From the NCBI RefSeq assembly GCF_001639065.2, contig NZ_LQXO02000045.1:20947-84946 (forward strand): a stretch of DNA of 64,000 bases, given 5' to 3'. The notes beneath the pieces are model-generated. The model ran no database searches, was not told the origin of the DNA, and saw only the letters and a list, made by a program, of their open reading frames with translations. Below, piece by piece: positions 27,426-36,008 of this stretch (position 1 is its first letter; every line of letters starts with the position of its first letter). Source of the stretch: Vibrio barjaei (GTDB lineage: Bacteria; Pseudomonadota; Gammaproteobacteria; Enterobacterales; Vibrionaceae). A program made the translations under genes and the position numbers.

Positions 27426-27441
27426 GTTTTTTCATTGATAA

Positions 27442-28446
27442 TTACCTTTTTAACGGCTTGACGGTCTGTCTTTCGACTAAGTTGGCTTCAAAACGATGGT
27501 TATGGGGAGGAGTATAGGCTGATTTTTTGAGGTTCAATGCTAGCTTAGTCGCATGCACCGACATCTCATCGATAGGGTTATGCATTGTGGTTAAACGTGG
27601 ATAAAGATAGCGTGCCAATAACACATCATCAAAACCCACAATAGACATATCGTCAGGTACTACAACGCCTTGTTCGTAGAGACTCGCCATCAACCCCGCC
27701 GCCATGACATCATTAAACGTCACTACAGCAGTAACTTCTGGGCACCGCGCCATCAACGCCTTCCCTGCCGCTTCACCGCCAGATTCACTGAAATTCTCAT
27801 TAATAATCCAGCTAGGCGGCACTTCAATGTTGGCGGATGACATGGCGTCTTTATAGCCTTGGAGGCGATCGGTTCTATCTTCTATCGGCAGGTCACTAGT
27901 GACGTAGGCTATCTTGCGATGACCTAAAGCAATCAAATGCTCCACCGAGACCTTTGCTCCAGCTCGATTATCCACCCATACCGAGCGATTCGAGATCTGT
28001 GGAATCGTGCGATTGAGTAGAACCATAGCGGGAGCTTGGGCAGCGTAGCGGAGCAAAGTGGCATCATCAAGCATTTTGGCGTGCACAACCATAGCTTCAC
28101 AGCCTTGGCTAATAAGAAAGTCCAAGCCTTCTTTTTCACGTTCCGCATTGTGACCGCCACTCACCACTACCAGTTGATGACCATTAAGACGTACCACCTC
28201 TTCCACATTTTTAGCGATTAGTGCAAAGAAGGGATCAGCCAAGTTACCTGTGAGTAGGCCTAGCGTGTTATTGCTTCGTTTCGCTAAAGCAGTGGCTCGA
28301 GGGTCACGACGATAGTTAAGCGTTTTAATCGCTTTCTCCACCCGCTCCAACGTCACTGGTTCTACGTAGTGTGAGCGGTTAATTACCCTCGATACTGTCG
28401 CTGTCGAAACACCTGCTAACTCTGCTACGTCTTTCATGGTTGCCAT
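27442..28446 (-). CDS. LacI-family transcriptional regulator
   Basis: This is a 334-residue LacI/GalR regulator. The N-terminal HTH (residues 1-25, MKDVAELAGVSTATVSRVIN) and hinge helix (DPRATALAKR) are typical, followed by a two-lobed sugar-binding-fold effector domain (VGFDDVLLARYLYPRLTT near the end). It is encoded just upstream of the nhaC-malY-like operon on the same strand, with two operators between. By analogy to MalI, which controls malXY, it probably represses the downstream transporter and C-S lyase genes. The inducer is unknown. Confidence 0.9.
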   Translation of the reverse strand: MATMKDVAELAGVSTATVSRVINRSHYVEPVTLERVEKAIKTLNYRRDPRATALAKRSNNTLGLLTGNLADPFFALIAKNVEEVVRLNGHQLVVVSGGHNAEREKEGLDFLISQGCEAMVVHAKMLDDATLLRYAAQAPAMVLLNRTIPQISNRSVWVDNRAGAKVSVEHLIALGHRKIAYVTSDLPIEDRTDRLQGYKDAMSSANIEVPPSWIINENFSESGGEAAGKALMARCPEVTAVVTFNDVMAAGLMASLYEQGVVVPDDMSIVGFDDVLLARYLYPRLTTMHNPIDEMSVHATKLALNLKKSAYTPPHNHRFEANLVERQTVKPLKR

Positions 28447-28495
28447 GACTGCTTTCCTTAACGCTCTCTGTTACAAGTGAAATTAATACTCGATG

Positions 28496-29716
28496 CTAAC
28501 GTTTCTTGCTTTTGAACTGACTCGCACGGGTCTTTTTATAAGTACGTCGATTGGCTTGTTTGTCTCGTTTAGGGCGCTTGCTTTCTCCTGTCGAGGGTTT
28601 ATCCGTCACCGGAAAGTCAGCCAACTCTTCCAACACCAAGCTTCGTGAGGTGAGGTGACGAATCGCCTCAAGATATTCGGTTTCACCATGACAAACTAGC
28701 GACAATGCCTGTCCCGTTTTTCCTGCTCTGGCAGTGCGCCCAACTCGATGCACGTATACAGATGGGTCACTTGGCAACTCATAATTAATCACGACTGGAA
28801 GATCATCTACATGGATGCCTCGAGCCAAAATATCGGTAGCAATCAGTACTTGAACCTCACCTTGTTTGAAGGCCTGTAAGGTACGTTCACGCTCCCTTTG
28901 CTCTTTATTACCATGTAAGGCGCCACTAGTAATACCTGCCTTATTCAACTTCTTACAAAGCGCATCAGCATTGTCTCGTGCACCAATAAACACCAACACC
29001 TGAGGCCATTGGTGCTCAGTAATTTGCTTAATCAGCACATTGGCTTTACTGCCTTTATTTACCAAATACAATGTCTCTGCAATCTGCTCCACCACACTAT
29101 TGGTTTTATTGGCTACAACTCTGATTGGATTGTTAAGCAGAGTCGTGACTTTTGCTTCCAACTGTTCTGGTAGCGTTGCTGAGAACATTAAGGTTTGTTT
29201 TCTACAGCTCAGTCCACTGAGTATACTCTGAATGTCTGGCCAAAAACCCATATCGAGTAAGCGGTCAACTTCATCAAGCACCACAGTTTCAATACGTTGA
29301 GTGTCCACCAGCTGTTTATTCATGATATCGAGCAAACGTCCAGGGGTTGCCACTACAATCTCTGGAACAGCATTAAACTGACCCACCTGCAGTTCTACAT
29401 CCTCGCCGCCACAAACCACAGCGACTGAATAACCTAATAGAGCGACGATAGGATCGATGGTCTCTGTTACCTGTTTCGCCAACTCACGCGTAGGCACTAG
29501 TATCAAGGCTTGCTTTATCTCGTTGTTAAGCAACTGCTCTATCAGCCCAAGACCAAAGGCTAAGGTCTTACCGCTGCCAGTTTGTGCAAGAGCCAAGACA
29601 TCGTGCTGTGCGGTAATTGCAGGAATAGCGAGGGTTTGAATATGAGTAGCATGAGAGAATTCACCAGGAATGGCATCAATTAATGCCAAGCTTAACGTTA
29701 ACTCAGAAAAAGACAT
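28496..29716 (-). CDS. DEAD-box RNA helicase (RhlE-like)
   Basis: This is a 406-residue ATP-dependent RNA helicase with two RecA domains and a basic C-terminal tail (KRPKRDKQANRRTYKKTR) suited to RNA binding. Motifs are AQTGSGKT (I), PTRELAKQV (Ia), TPGRLLD (Ib), DEVD in place of DEAD (II), FSATLPEQL (III), ATDILARGIHV (V) and YVHRVGRTARAG (VI). The start is ATG 29716 (MSFSELTLS), where the family alignment begins; 25 extra upstream codons are open but unconvincing. Known relatives act in ribosome assembly, RNA decay and cold growth. Confidence 0.9.
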   Translation of the reverse strand: MSFSELTLSLALIDAIPGEFSHATHIQTLAIPAITAQHDVLALAQTGSGKTLAFGLGLIEQLLNNEIKQALILVPTRELAKQVTETIDPIVALLGYSVAVVCGGEDVELQVGQFNAVPEIVVATPGRLLDIMNKQLVDTQRIETVVLDEVDRLLDMGFWPDIQSILSGLSCRKQTLMFSATLPEQLEAKVTTLLNNPIRVVANKTNSVVEQIAETLYLVNKGSKANVLIKQITEHQWPQVLVFIGARDNADALCKKLNKAGITSGALHGNKEQRERERTLQAFKQGEVQVLIATDILARGIHVDDLPVVINYELPSDPSVYVHRVGRTARAGKTGQALSLVCHGETEYLEAIRHLTSRSLVLEELADFPVTDKPSTGESKRPKRDKQANRRTYKKTRASQFKSKKR

Positions 29717-29835
29717 GATAGGTTTACACGATCGCAGAAATATGTGCGGATGATAGGAGGAAAGCGTGTGGAACTCCAGTTTCTGCATCAATAAAAGTGT
29801 TGATAGTTGAAGTGTTAAGTTGGTAAGCGGCTGAC

Positions 29836-29870
29836 AAAAACGAGCCTGCTCGAATCAATGAGCAGGCTCT
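29836..29870 (-). terminator. terminator of the second DUF3332 gene
   Basis: A perfect 10-bp stem GAGCCTGCTC / GAGCAGGCTC (29842-29851 and 29860-29869) is followed on the minus strand by GTTTTTG, nine bases past the DUF3332 stop codon. Confidence 0.88.
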
Positions 29871-29878
29871 GATAACAG

Positions 29879-30379
29879 TTAAGACGCCGTTGCGTACTGT
29901 TCTAGTTCTGAGTGGGATGCCGTAGTAATGAACTCACCATCTAGGTAGAAATCAACAGAATCTTTACCGCTCACTCCTACAAGTGTGCGTGCCTTGCCAG
30001 AATCATCAATGAAGTCCATCTGTGTTGTATTGTCATCTAGCTTAGATAACTTAACAGGTGCAGTAGAGAGCTTCTTTCCTACCTTGTGGTTTACTTTGAT
30101 GTACGCTTCAGCGGGAGTGTCCGCTACCGCCTTTTTCTTAGTTAGTGGATTGGTACCAGTCCAGAACTCAATAGAGTTAATCACGAATAGATCCGCTGCC
30201 GCTGTAATGGCATAAACTGGTGACATCAAAGTGTATAGGCCAGCACGAGCATAACGGTTGTCCACACCTTTTAGGTTAACTTCATACATCACCATACTCG
30301 TTGTTGCCATCTGGCCAATACAGCCAGTTAGCATAGTAGACATTAGTGCAGCAGCAATCGTGGTTTTAATTAGTTTCAT
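29879..30379 (-). CDS. DUF3332 family lipoprotein (copy 2)
   Basis: This is a 166-residue predicted lipoprotein with signal MKLIKTTIAAALMSTMLTGC (lipobox LTGC). The DUF3332 core is clear: GVDNRYARAGLYTLMSPVY and ADLFVINSIEFWTGTNPL. It is a diverged paralogue of the protein at 17858-18388, 12 kb away on the opposite strand; the central halves are close while the C-terminal thirds differ. No function is known. It has its own strong terminator and appears monocistronic. Confidence 0.87.
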   Translation of the reverse strand: MKLIKTTIAAALMSTMLTGCIGQMATTSMVMYEVNLKGVDNRYARAGLYTLMSPVYAITAAADLFVINSIEFWTGTNPLTKKKAVADTPAEAYIKVNHKVGKKLSTAPVKLSKLDDNTTQMDFIDDSGKARTLVGVSGKDSVDFYLDGEFITTASHSELEQYATAS

Positions 30380-30416
30380 TTGTTTCGCGATCCTCTCGCA
30401 TCATCACGATAGATAA

Positions 30417-30599
30417 ATGATGAGCAAGTTGATTAAAGTGGATTATTACAGGATAGGCGCCAGGCGAGCGGCTCATCCCATTCACACCATTAATAAAATG
30501 GCGCGCGATTATAGCCAGACTTTAGAGCATCGCAAGCACTTAAAAACTAGAGATTTATTGATAAAAATAAAGGAATTAGAAAGAGAAGAGCCCAAATAG
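30417..30599 (+). CDS. possible small basic protein
   Basis: This is an open reading frame of 60 codons in the 378-bp gap between the DUF3332 and mgtE genes. The product would have a basic N-terminal half (YYRIGARRAAHP) and a charged helical C-terminus (LLIKIKELEREEPK), a composition that could be real protein. There is no clear ribosome binding site, and the start overlaps the region that should contain the promoter of the divergent DUF3332 gene. The rest of the gap (30600-30710) is AT-rich with nothing recognised. Treat it as a candidate only. Confidence 0.25.
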   Translation: MMSKLIKVDYYRIGARRAAHPIHTINKMARDYSQTLEHRKHLKTRDLLIKIKELEREEPK

Positions 30600-30710
30600 C
30601 CAAAACAATGTCAAACAGGATGAATTTACATTTATATTCAACTAATTACAAAAAATAAAGGCTCAATTAAAATCTGGGGAAAAGGGAAGGTTTTTCGTTT
30701 TAACATCATA

Positions 30711-30748
30711 GGAAAAGAGGGTTGCAGTCCAATTCTTACAACCCTCTT
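30711..30748 (-). terminator. terminator of mgtE
   Basis: A perfect 10-bp stem AAGAGGGTTG / CAACCCTCTT (30715-30724 and 30739-30748) is followed by TTTTCC on the minus strand, just after the mgtE stop codon. Confidence 0.8.
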
Positions 30749-30757
30749 AATGAAGAC

Positions 30758-32116
30758 TTACAACATGACTAGGCTTGCGGTACCAAGGAACGCAAAGAAA
30801 CCGACCACATCGGTAACCGTCGTTAATATGACTGAACCCGCTAAAGCAGGATCAAGCTTGAGCTTATCCAAAACTAAAGGAATCAAGACACCAAACAACG
30901 CTGCTGTGATGATATTGACGACGATAGCCAACGCTATGGTCGCACCAAGGATCGAAGACTGGAACCACAATCCAGCCATCGCACCTATGATGATCGCCCA
31001 CAGTAGCCCGTTAATTGCACCAATGCCCAACTCATTCTTGATAAGGGCAAATCGGTTACCGGAGGTAATCTGGTTGAGAGCCATAGAACGCACGATCAAA
31101 GTTAGTGTCTGGCTTCCTGCGATCCCACCCATAGAACCGACAATAGGCATAAGGATCGCAAGGGCAACAACCTGCGAAATGACGTTTTCAAACAAGCCAA
31201 TTGTCACTGAAGCTAAAATAGCGGTAAGCAAGTTAATCCCCAACCAAACCCCACGCTTTTGCGAACTTTTCAATACTGGTGCGAAGAGGTCATCGCCTTC
31301 ATCCATACCCGTACCGGCCATTAAACGCGTCTCGTAGATTTCTCGTTGCGTGCTAAGAGCAAACTTCCAGTCAATCTCCCCTACCAACAATTTACGTTCA
31401 TCCAGAATAGGCAATGCACTGAAGGAGGAACGCTCCATTGCTTCCACCGATTCGGCCAATGTTAGCTTTGCACTAAGCGTGGTGACGTGCTCCAAAACCA
31501 ATTGTTTGATTCGCGTTTTAGGATCACTTTTTAAGACATCGCTAAAATCCACCATCCCACGAAAACGTTTTTGCTTATCAATTAGATAGATATGCTCTGG
31601 CTGCTCATAATTGTATTTATCAATCAACAGCTTGGCTCTGTCTACTGAGATACTAAAAGGAATCGTAATGACTTTCCTATCTGCCCAGCGGCCAATCTGA
31701 TCTTCTTCATATTCATTGGCTTGGTCATAAAGCTCTAGCTCATCCTTTTCAAGTAAAGAGATAGCTTCGGCAATGATGTCATCAGGCAGTGAGTCCGCCC
31801 ACTCGATAAGCGAAAGGTTATCCAACTTCGCCAGCGTAAGCTTAAGCTCAGTTTCCGATAACGCATCCAGAATAGAAACACGTACTTCCGCACGAGTCTC
31901 TGTGAGCACTTCGATATGCATTTCCAGCGGCAACTCACGCCACAAACGAACCCTTTGCTCTATAGGAAAGGCTTCCAATATCAATCCCACCGACGACGAC
32001 TCCATCCCCTGCTCTATAAGTTCATTAAGCACACTTGGTTGCTCATGCTCCTCAGCTTGAGAGATTTGTTCGATTTGTATGGATAGATCTTGGAATTCGC
32101 TCACTCGTGGCTCCAC
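30758..32116 (-). CDS. mgtE: MgtE magnesium transporter/channel
   Basis: This is a 452-residue magnesium channel. The order is an N-terminal helical superhelix domain (residues 1-130), two CBS domains (about 135-255) that sense cytoplasmic Mg, a plug helix, and a C-terminal five-span pore domain. The pore domain contains ILMPIVGSMGGIAGSQTLTL, ending with a VILTTVTDVVGFFAF-type segment (the conserved Asp of the pore). The length matches the family (about 450). The gene is single, with its own terminator. I see no Mg riboswitch in the 226 bp upstream. Confidence 0.95.
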   Translation of the reverse strand: MEPRVSEFQDLSIQIEQISQAEEHEQPSVLNELIEQGMESSSVGLILEAFPIEQRVRLWRELPLEMHIEVLTETRAEVRVSILDALSETELKLTLAKLDNLSLIEWADSLPDDIIAEAISLLEKDELELYDQANEYEEDQIGRWADRKVITIPFSISVDRAKLLIDKYNYEQPEHIYLIDKQKRFRGMVDFSDVLKSDPKTRIKQLVLEHVTTLSAKLTLAESVEAMERSSFSALPILDERKLLVGEIDWKFALSTQREIYETRLMAGTGMDEGDDLFAPVLKSSQKRGVWLGINLLTAILASVTIGLFENVISQVVALAILMPIVGSMGGIAGSQTLTLIVRSMALNQITSGNRFALIKNELGIGAINGLLWAIIIGAMAGLWFQSSILGATIALAIVVNIITAALFGVLIPLVLDKLKLDPALAGSVILTTVTDVVGFFAFLGTASLVML

Positions 32117-32342
32117 ATGGTGCTATACGTTGTTAGTCTCGTAAATTTGTTCGATAAATTAGCGCGTTAGAGTTAAAAAACTCTGTGATAAATGTGCTGA
32201 ATAGAAAGAAGAAATCTTAGCTTGTCACAGATGAATAATCTAGCGTGGTCTTGATGAATTCAGAGGCATTATTGAACAATTAGACCTAAGAAGAGTAAAG
32301 GCATGTCGCTATCTATGAAATAACCACACGCCTTTGAAAGTA

Positions 32343-33116
32343 TTACACTTGGGGCGTTAACTGATGACTGATTGATTGGCAAATAGCGACTAACTCGTTC
32401 TTTGTCGTTTCAATACTATCTACAGCATGATGAACTGCATCAGAGTCTAAAGTGACGTATGGAACAGTCAACACAGCCAACATCTCACTGCCCGTAAAGA
32501 TCGGCACACTGATATTAGTAATACCCGAAATTTGTGGACTGGGACCAATAAAGTAACCTTGATTCTTGGTCTGATTGAGTAAAGCGTTCGCTTGTTCTAT
32601 TTCGTAATCAGTTGCACCACTCTGCTTGAGTATTTTCTCTCTTTTGAGCTCATCACTAAAGCTCAACAGTACGATTCCAGAGCCGGATGAACATACGTCT
32701 AACTTAGCGCCAATCTTAAGGCTAAAGCCCATCTTATATGGACTCTCTTCCCTTCCGATCACCACCAGATGCTGATTGTCATACCATGAAACATGGCATG
32801 ATTGATTGACTTTTTCACTCACCATTTTCATTAATGGCTTGGCGATATTTAACAGTTGAGACTGAGGTGGATACTGATTAGCAACGGTAAACATTTGCAT
32901 AGAAAACATATATTTACCGCTATCTTCATTAAAGGTCACATAACCACGACGAGCCAACACGGATAGTACTCGGAAAATCTCTCCCACACTACGACCGACC
33001 ATCTCTGCGATCTGTTTCTTTGACATGGGTTCAGCTGAACTTGCTAGCAACTCCAGTATATCCAACCCTTTCTCTAAGGCTGGGGCGTTATACTCCTGCC
33101 GAACAACTTTTTCCAA
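32343..33116 (-). CDS. IclR-family regulator of the hexuronate (kduI-TRAP) operon
   Basis: This is a 257-residue IclR regulator with an N-terminal winged HTH (residues 12-65, KKQIAEMVGRSVGEIFRVLS) and a C-terminal GAF-like effector domain (CSSGSGIVLLSF, ISGITNISVPIF). It is the last gene of the kduI-dctPQM run, 11 bp after dctM. KdgR, the usual regulator of pectin and hexuronate catabolism, belongs to this family, so this is probably a KdgR-type local repressor. A KdgR-like palindrome lies upstream of kduI at 36986-37006. The effector is likely a 2-keto-3-deoxy sugar acid, by analogy only. Confidence 0.87.
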   Translation of the reverse strand: MEKVVRQEYNAPALEKGLDILELLASSAEPMSKKQIAEMVGRSVGEIFRVLSVLARRGYVTFNEDSGKYMFSMQMFTVANQYPPQSQLLNIAKPLMKMVSEKVNQSCHVSWYDNQHLVVIGREESPYKMGFSLKIGAKLDVCSSGSGIVLLSFSDELKREKILKQSGATDYEIEQANALLNQTKNQGYFIGPSPQISGITNISVPIFTGSEMLAVLTVPYVTLDSDAVHHAVDSIETTKNELVAICQSISHQLTPQV

Positions 33117-33127
33117 GTACCTGCTCC

Positions 33128-34435
33128 TTATTTCACTAAGCCCATCATTTGTGGGATCGTCATCGAAATTGCCGGGATATAAGTCACTGCCATTAGTACT
33201 AAAAATATCACCGCAAAGAATGGTAGCAGCGTTTTGATCACATGGTCAATTTTGATATCGCTAACCTTACAACCAGTAAATAGTATTGGTCCAACTGGTG
33301 GTGTTATAGTGCCAAGTGACAAGTTAAACACCAACAAAATACCAAACTGGACTGGATCCATACCCAAATTCATACAAATCGGTAGAAAGATGGGTGTGAA
33401 AATTAATACCGCTGGCGTGGGATCCATAAAGGTCCCTACAAACAATAAAATCACATTGATGATTAGAAGAATCACAATCGGGTTATCGGTTAACGACAAC
33501 AAAGCATCGGCTATAGCTCCAGGAATTTGCGTAAACGCCATTACCCACGACATGATTGACGAAGCGGCTATCATAAAGATGACAATCGCAGTTAACTTGG
33601 CAGTCGACAACAAAATACTTGGGAGCTGTTCAACTTTCAGAGCTTTGTATATAAACCCAAGCGCCAAAGAGTAAACGACCGCAATAGCTGAAGCTTCTGT
33701 CGGTGTAAAGATGCCTGCGAGAATACCTCCTATCACTACCACCACTAATGACAAACTAGGTATTGCATCAATAAATAGTTTGGCGCGCTCAGAGAGGCTC
33801 ATCACATGTTTCGACATATATCCACGGCGATAGGCCATAAACCCTGCCACTAGCATAACGCCACCACCCCAGAGTAAGCCGGGCAAATAACCGCCCATAA
33901 AGAGTGCTGAAATAGATACCGAACCAGCGACTGTCGCATAAACAATTAACGTGTTACTTGGTGGAATCAACATTCCAGTTGGAGCAGATGCAATATTTAC
34001 CGCTGTTCTAAATGGCGAGTCGTACCCTTCCTTCTCTTGAATAGGGTTCATAATTCCACCAATCGCCGCTGCCGAAGCAACGCCAGAGCCACTGATTGAA
34101 CCAAACAACATATTGGAGACCACATTAGTTTGGGCTAATGCTCCAGGAAAATAACCCGTTACTATGCGCGAGCAATTAATGAGTCGTATGGCTATGCCAC
34201 CGTTATTCATAATATTGCCCGCTAAAATGAAAAACGGTATCGCTAGCAATGCAAAACTATCCAAACCCGTGAACATTCGTTGGGCGGCTGTCGTCGTAGC
34301 GCCTGCTAAAGGCAGAATACTGACCATGGCAACAAATGAAGGCAATCCAATACTAATACCTATCGGCGCACCTAAAACGAGTAGAATGATAGCGCCGCCG
34401 AACATAATAAGGGCAGCGAGGGTAGCAGCATCCAT
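33128..34435 (-). CDS. dctM: TRAP transporter large permease (DctM)
   Basis: This is a 435-residue large membrane subunit of a tripartite ATP-independent periplasmic transporter. It has about 12 spans with DctM signatures (GSISGSGVASAAAIGGIMNP, SAPTGMLIPPSNTLIVYATV, GIFTPTEASAIAVVYSL, LGTITPPVGPILF). It uses the sodium gradient to import substrate delivered by the DctP subunit. The gene follows dctQ by four bp. Linkage to kduI suggests the substrate is an unsaturated or keto-deoxy uronate from pectin, alginate or a similar polysaccharide. Confidence 0.93.
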   Translation of the reverse strand: MDAATLAALIMFGGAIILLVLGAPIGISIGLPSFVAMVSILPLAGATTTAAQRMFTGLDSFALLAIPFFILAGNIMNNGGIAIRLINCSRIVTGYFPGALAQTNVVSNMLFGSISGSGVASAAAIGGIMNPIQEKEGYDSPFRTAVNIASAPTGMLIPPSNTLIVYATVAGSVSISALFMGGYLPGLLWGGGVMLVAGFMAYRRGYMSKHVMSLSERAKLFIDAIPSLSLVVVVIGGILAGIFTPTEASAIAVVYSLALGFIYKALKVEQLPSILLSTAKLTAIVIFMIAASSIMSWVMAFTQIPGAIADALLSLTDNPIVILLIINVILLFVGTFMDPTPAVLIFTPIFLPICMNLGMDPVQFGILLVFNLSLGTITPPVGPILFTGCKVSDIKIDHVIKTLLPFFAVIFLVLMAVTYIPAISMTIPQMMGLVK

Positions 34436-34439
34436 ATGT

Positions 34440-34949
34440 CTATCCTTTTACACTAAGTTGCTGAAACTGATGTATTAGTTTCAGTTGGTTGATAACGAAA
34501 TAAACAAGAATAAGCACTCCGGCAATAGGTAATGCCGAGTAAATAACACCCATTGGCACTTCTAAGGCCGAATCTAACTGCCACATTTGACGAACGGACG
34601 CTTTGAATCCGCCTTGCCACATAACCACGAAAGCAAATATAGCGATTGTCCATTCAGTGAAAATATCAACCAGTATGCCTATTTTCGGCGAGAACTTATC
34701 TCGTACATAGGTAATAGCCATATGTTCTCTCAAGCCAAACACATAAGCCCCACCAATCAACACCAACCAGACAAACATGTATCGTGACAGCACTTCACTC
34801 ACCGCACTTGGACTATTGAAGACATAACGAGTAACGACCTGATAAGTAACAAGAACTGTCAAGAATGCCATAATAGCGATACAAGCTCGTTCCACTACCC
34901 AGTCGATGATTTTCTTGAACTTATCTGTCCAGACTAACAACTTTTCCAC
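34440..34949 (-). CDS. dctQ: TRAP transporter small permease (DctQ)
   Basis: This is a 169-residue small membrane subunit with four predicted spans. The DctQ pattern is visible in VLVTYQVVTRYVFNSPSAVS followed by EVLSRYMFVWLVLIGGAYVF and LREHMAITYV. It pairs with the adjacent DctM protein to form the membrane part of the transporter. The gene lies between dctP and dctM. Confidence 0.9.
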   Translation of the reverse strand: MEKLLVWTDKFKKIIDWVVERACIAIMAFLTVLVTYQVVTRYVFNSPSAVSEVLSRYMFVWLVLIGGAYVFGLREHMAITYVRDKFSPKIGILVDIFTEWTIAIFAFVVMWQGGFKASVRQMWQLDSALEVPMGVIYSALPIAGVLILVYFVINQLKLIHQFQQLSVKG

Positions 34950-35002
34950 TAGACTTTTCCTTGCAAAAAAGGAGTTAGGCTTGGCGCCTAACTCCTTCTT
35001 AA

Positions 35003-35986
35003 TTAGCTCAGTTCACTGATCGCCTTAGTTAATTCTTTCTGTGCGTCAGTTTTAATCAATTTTTGCTGTAGAGGTTTGCAGCTTTCCTGGAATTGTCTCA
35101 CGTCGACATCAATAAAGGTCGCACCATTCTCCTCCGCTAACGCACGAGCCTTACCAATTTGAGCATTCCATTTAGCAAACTCGTCAACAGTCGACTCTTT
35201 AGCTAAACGACGAATCGTCGCTTGGTCTTCCTTCGACATTGAATTGATGAAGTCGTCGCTGATAACGACTAGGTCAGGCACCATCAAGTGAGAAGTTTTG
35301 CTAAAGTAAGGAGCCACTTCATAGTGCTTCATATCGGCATAAGTAATTTCATTATTCTCACCACCGTCAAGGACACCTTGTTGAACCGCAGTATACACTT
35401 CACCTTGACTCATCGGCACACCAGTACCGCCCATGCACCCTAGCATCTCTACCATAGTATTCGACTGCATCACGCGGATTTTCTGACCTTTCATATCCTC
35501 GACTGACTTAACGTTATGCCCCTTGGTATAAACGTTACGAGAACCAGCGGTATAAGCCGTCAATACTTCAAAACCAAACTTTTTGGTAGAGGCAAATAGC
35601 TTGTCTAGAGCTCCGGAAGTAAACACTTTTTCTTGATGCTCAATACCGGTATAAGCGAAAGGCATGCCGATTGCAGTGAAGGTATTGTCATAGTTTTCTA
35701 CCAACGGGTTTGCTACTACTGCCATTTGCACTGCGCCAGCTTGAACCAGCTCCAACGACGCACGTTGATCGCCGAGCAGTGCATTGGGATAAATAGTAAC
35801 TTTGTAACGACCATCCGTTTCCGCTTCTAACTGTTTACCAAACTCTTCCAAAGCCAAATATTGAGGGTGCTTGTCAGATTGGTTAAATGCCGCTTTGATT
35901 TCCGTTGCTGCAAATGTCATTGATGATACTGTGACTGCTGCGCCCGCTACGGTAGTAAGAAGTACATTTTTCAGAGTTTTGTTCAT
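35003..35986 (-). CDS. dctP: TRAP transporter substrate-binding protein (DctP)
   Basis: This is a 327-residue periplasmic solute-binding protein. The signal peptide ends near SSMTFA (residues 1-26). The DctP fold shows LALEEFGKQLEAETDGRYKV, the conserved Arg region GQKIRVMQSNTMVEM that typically binds a substrate carboxylate, and GEVYTAVQQGVLDGGENN. It feeds the DctQM permease encoded downstream. The kduI context points to a sugar acid ligand. Confidence 0.92.
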   Translation of the reverse strand: MNKTLKNVLLTTVAGAAVTVSSMTFAATEIKAAFNQSDKHPQYLALEEFGKQLEAETDGRYKVTIYPNALLGDQRASLELVQAGAVQMAVVANPLVENYDNTFTAIGMPFAYTGIEHQEKVFTSGALDKLFASTKKFGFEVLTAYTAGSRNVYTKGHNVKSVEDMKGQKIRVMQSNTMVEMLGCMGGTGVPMSQGEVYTAVQQGVLDGGENNEITYADMKHYEVAPYFSKTSHLMVPDLVVISDDFINSMSKEDQATIRRLAKESTVDEFAKWNAQIGKARALAEENGATFIDVDVRQFQESCKPLQQKLIKTDAQKELTKAISELS

Positions 35987-36008
35987 GTTAATTTCCTATT
36001 AGTATCAA

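Noticed and set aside
30750..31337. Plus-strand open frame of 195 codons opposite mgtE
   Set aside because: It is the antisense shadow of the well-supported mgtE coding sequence.
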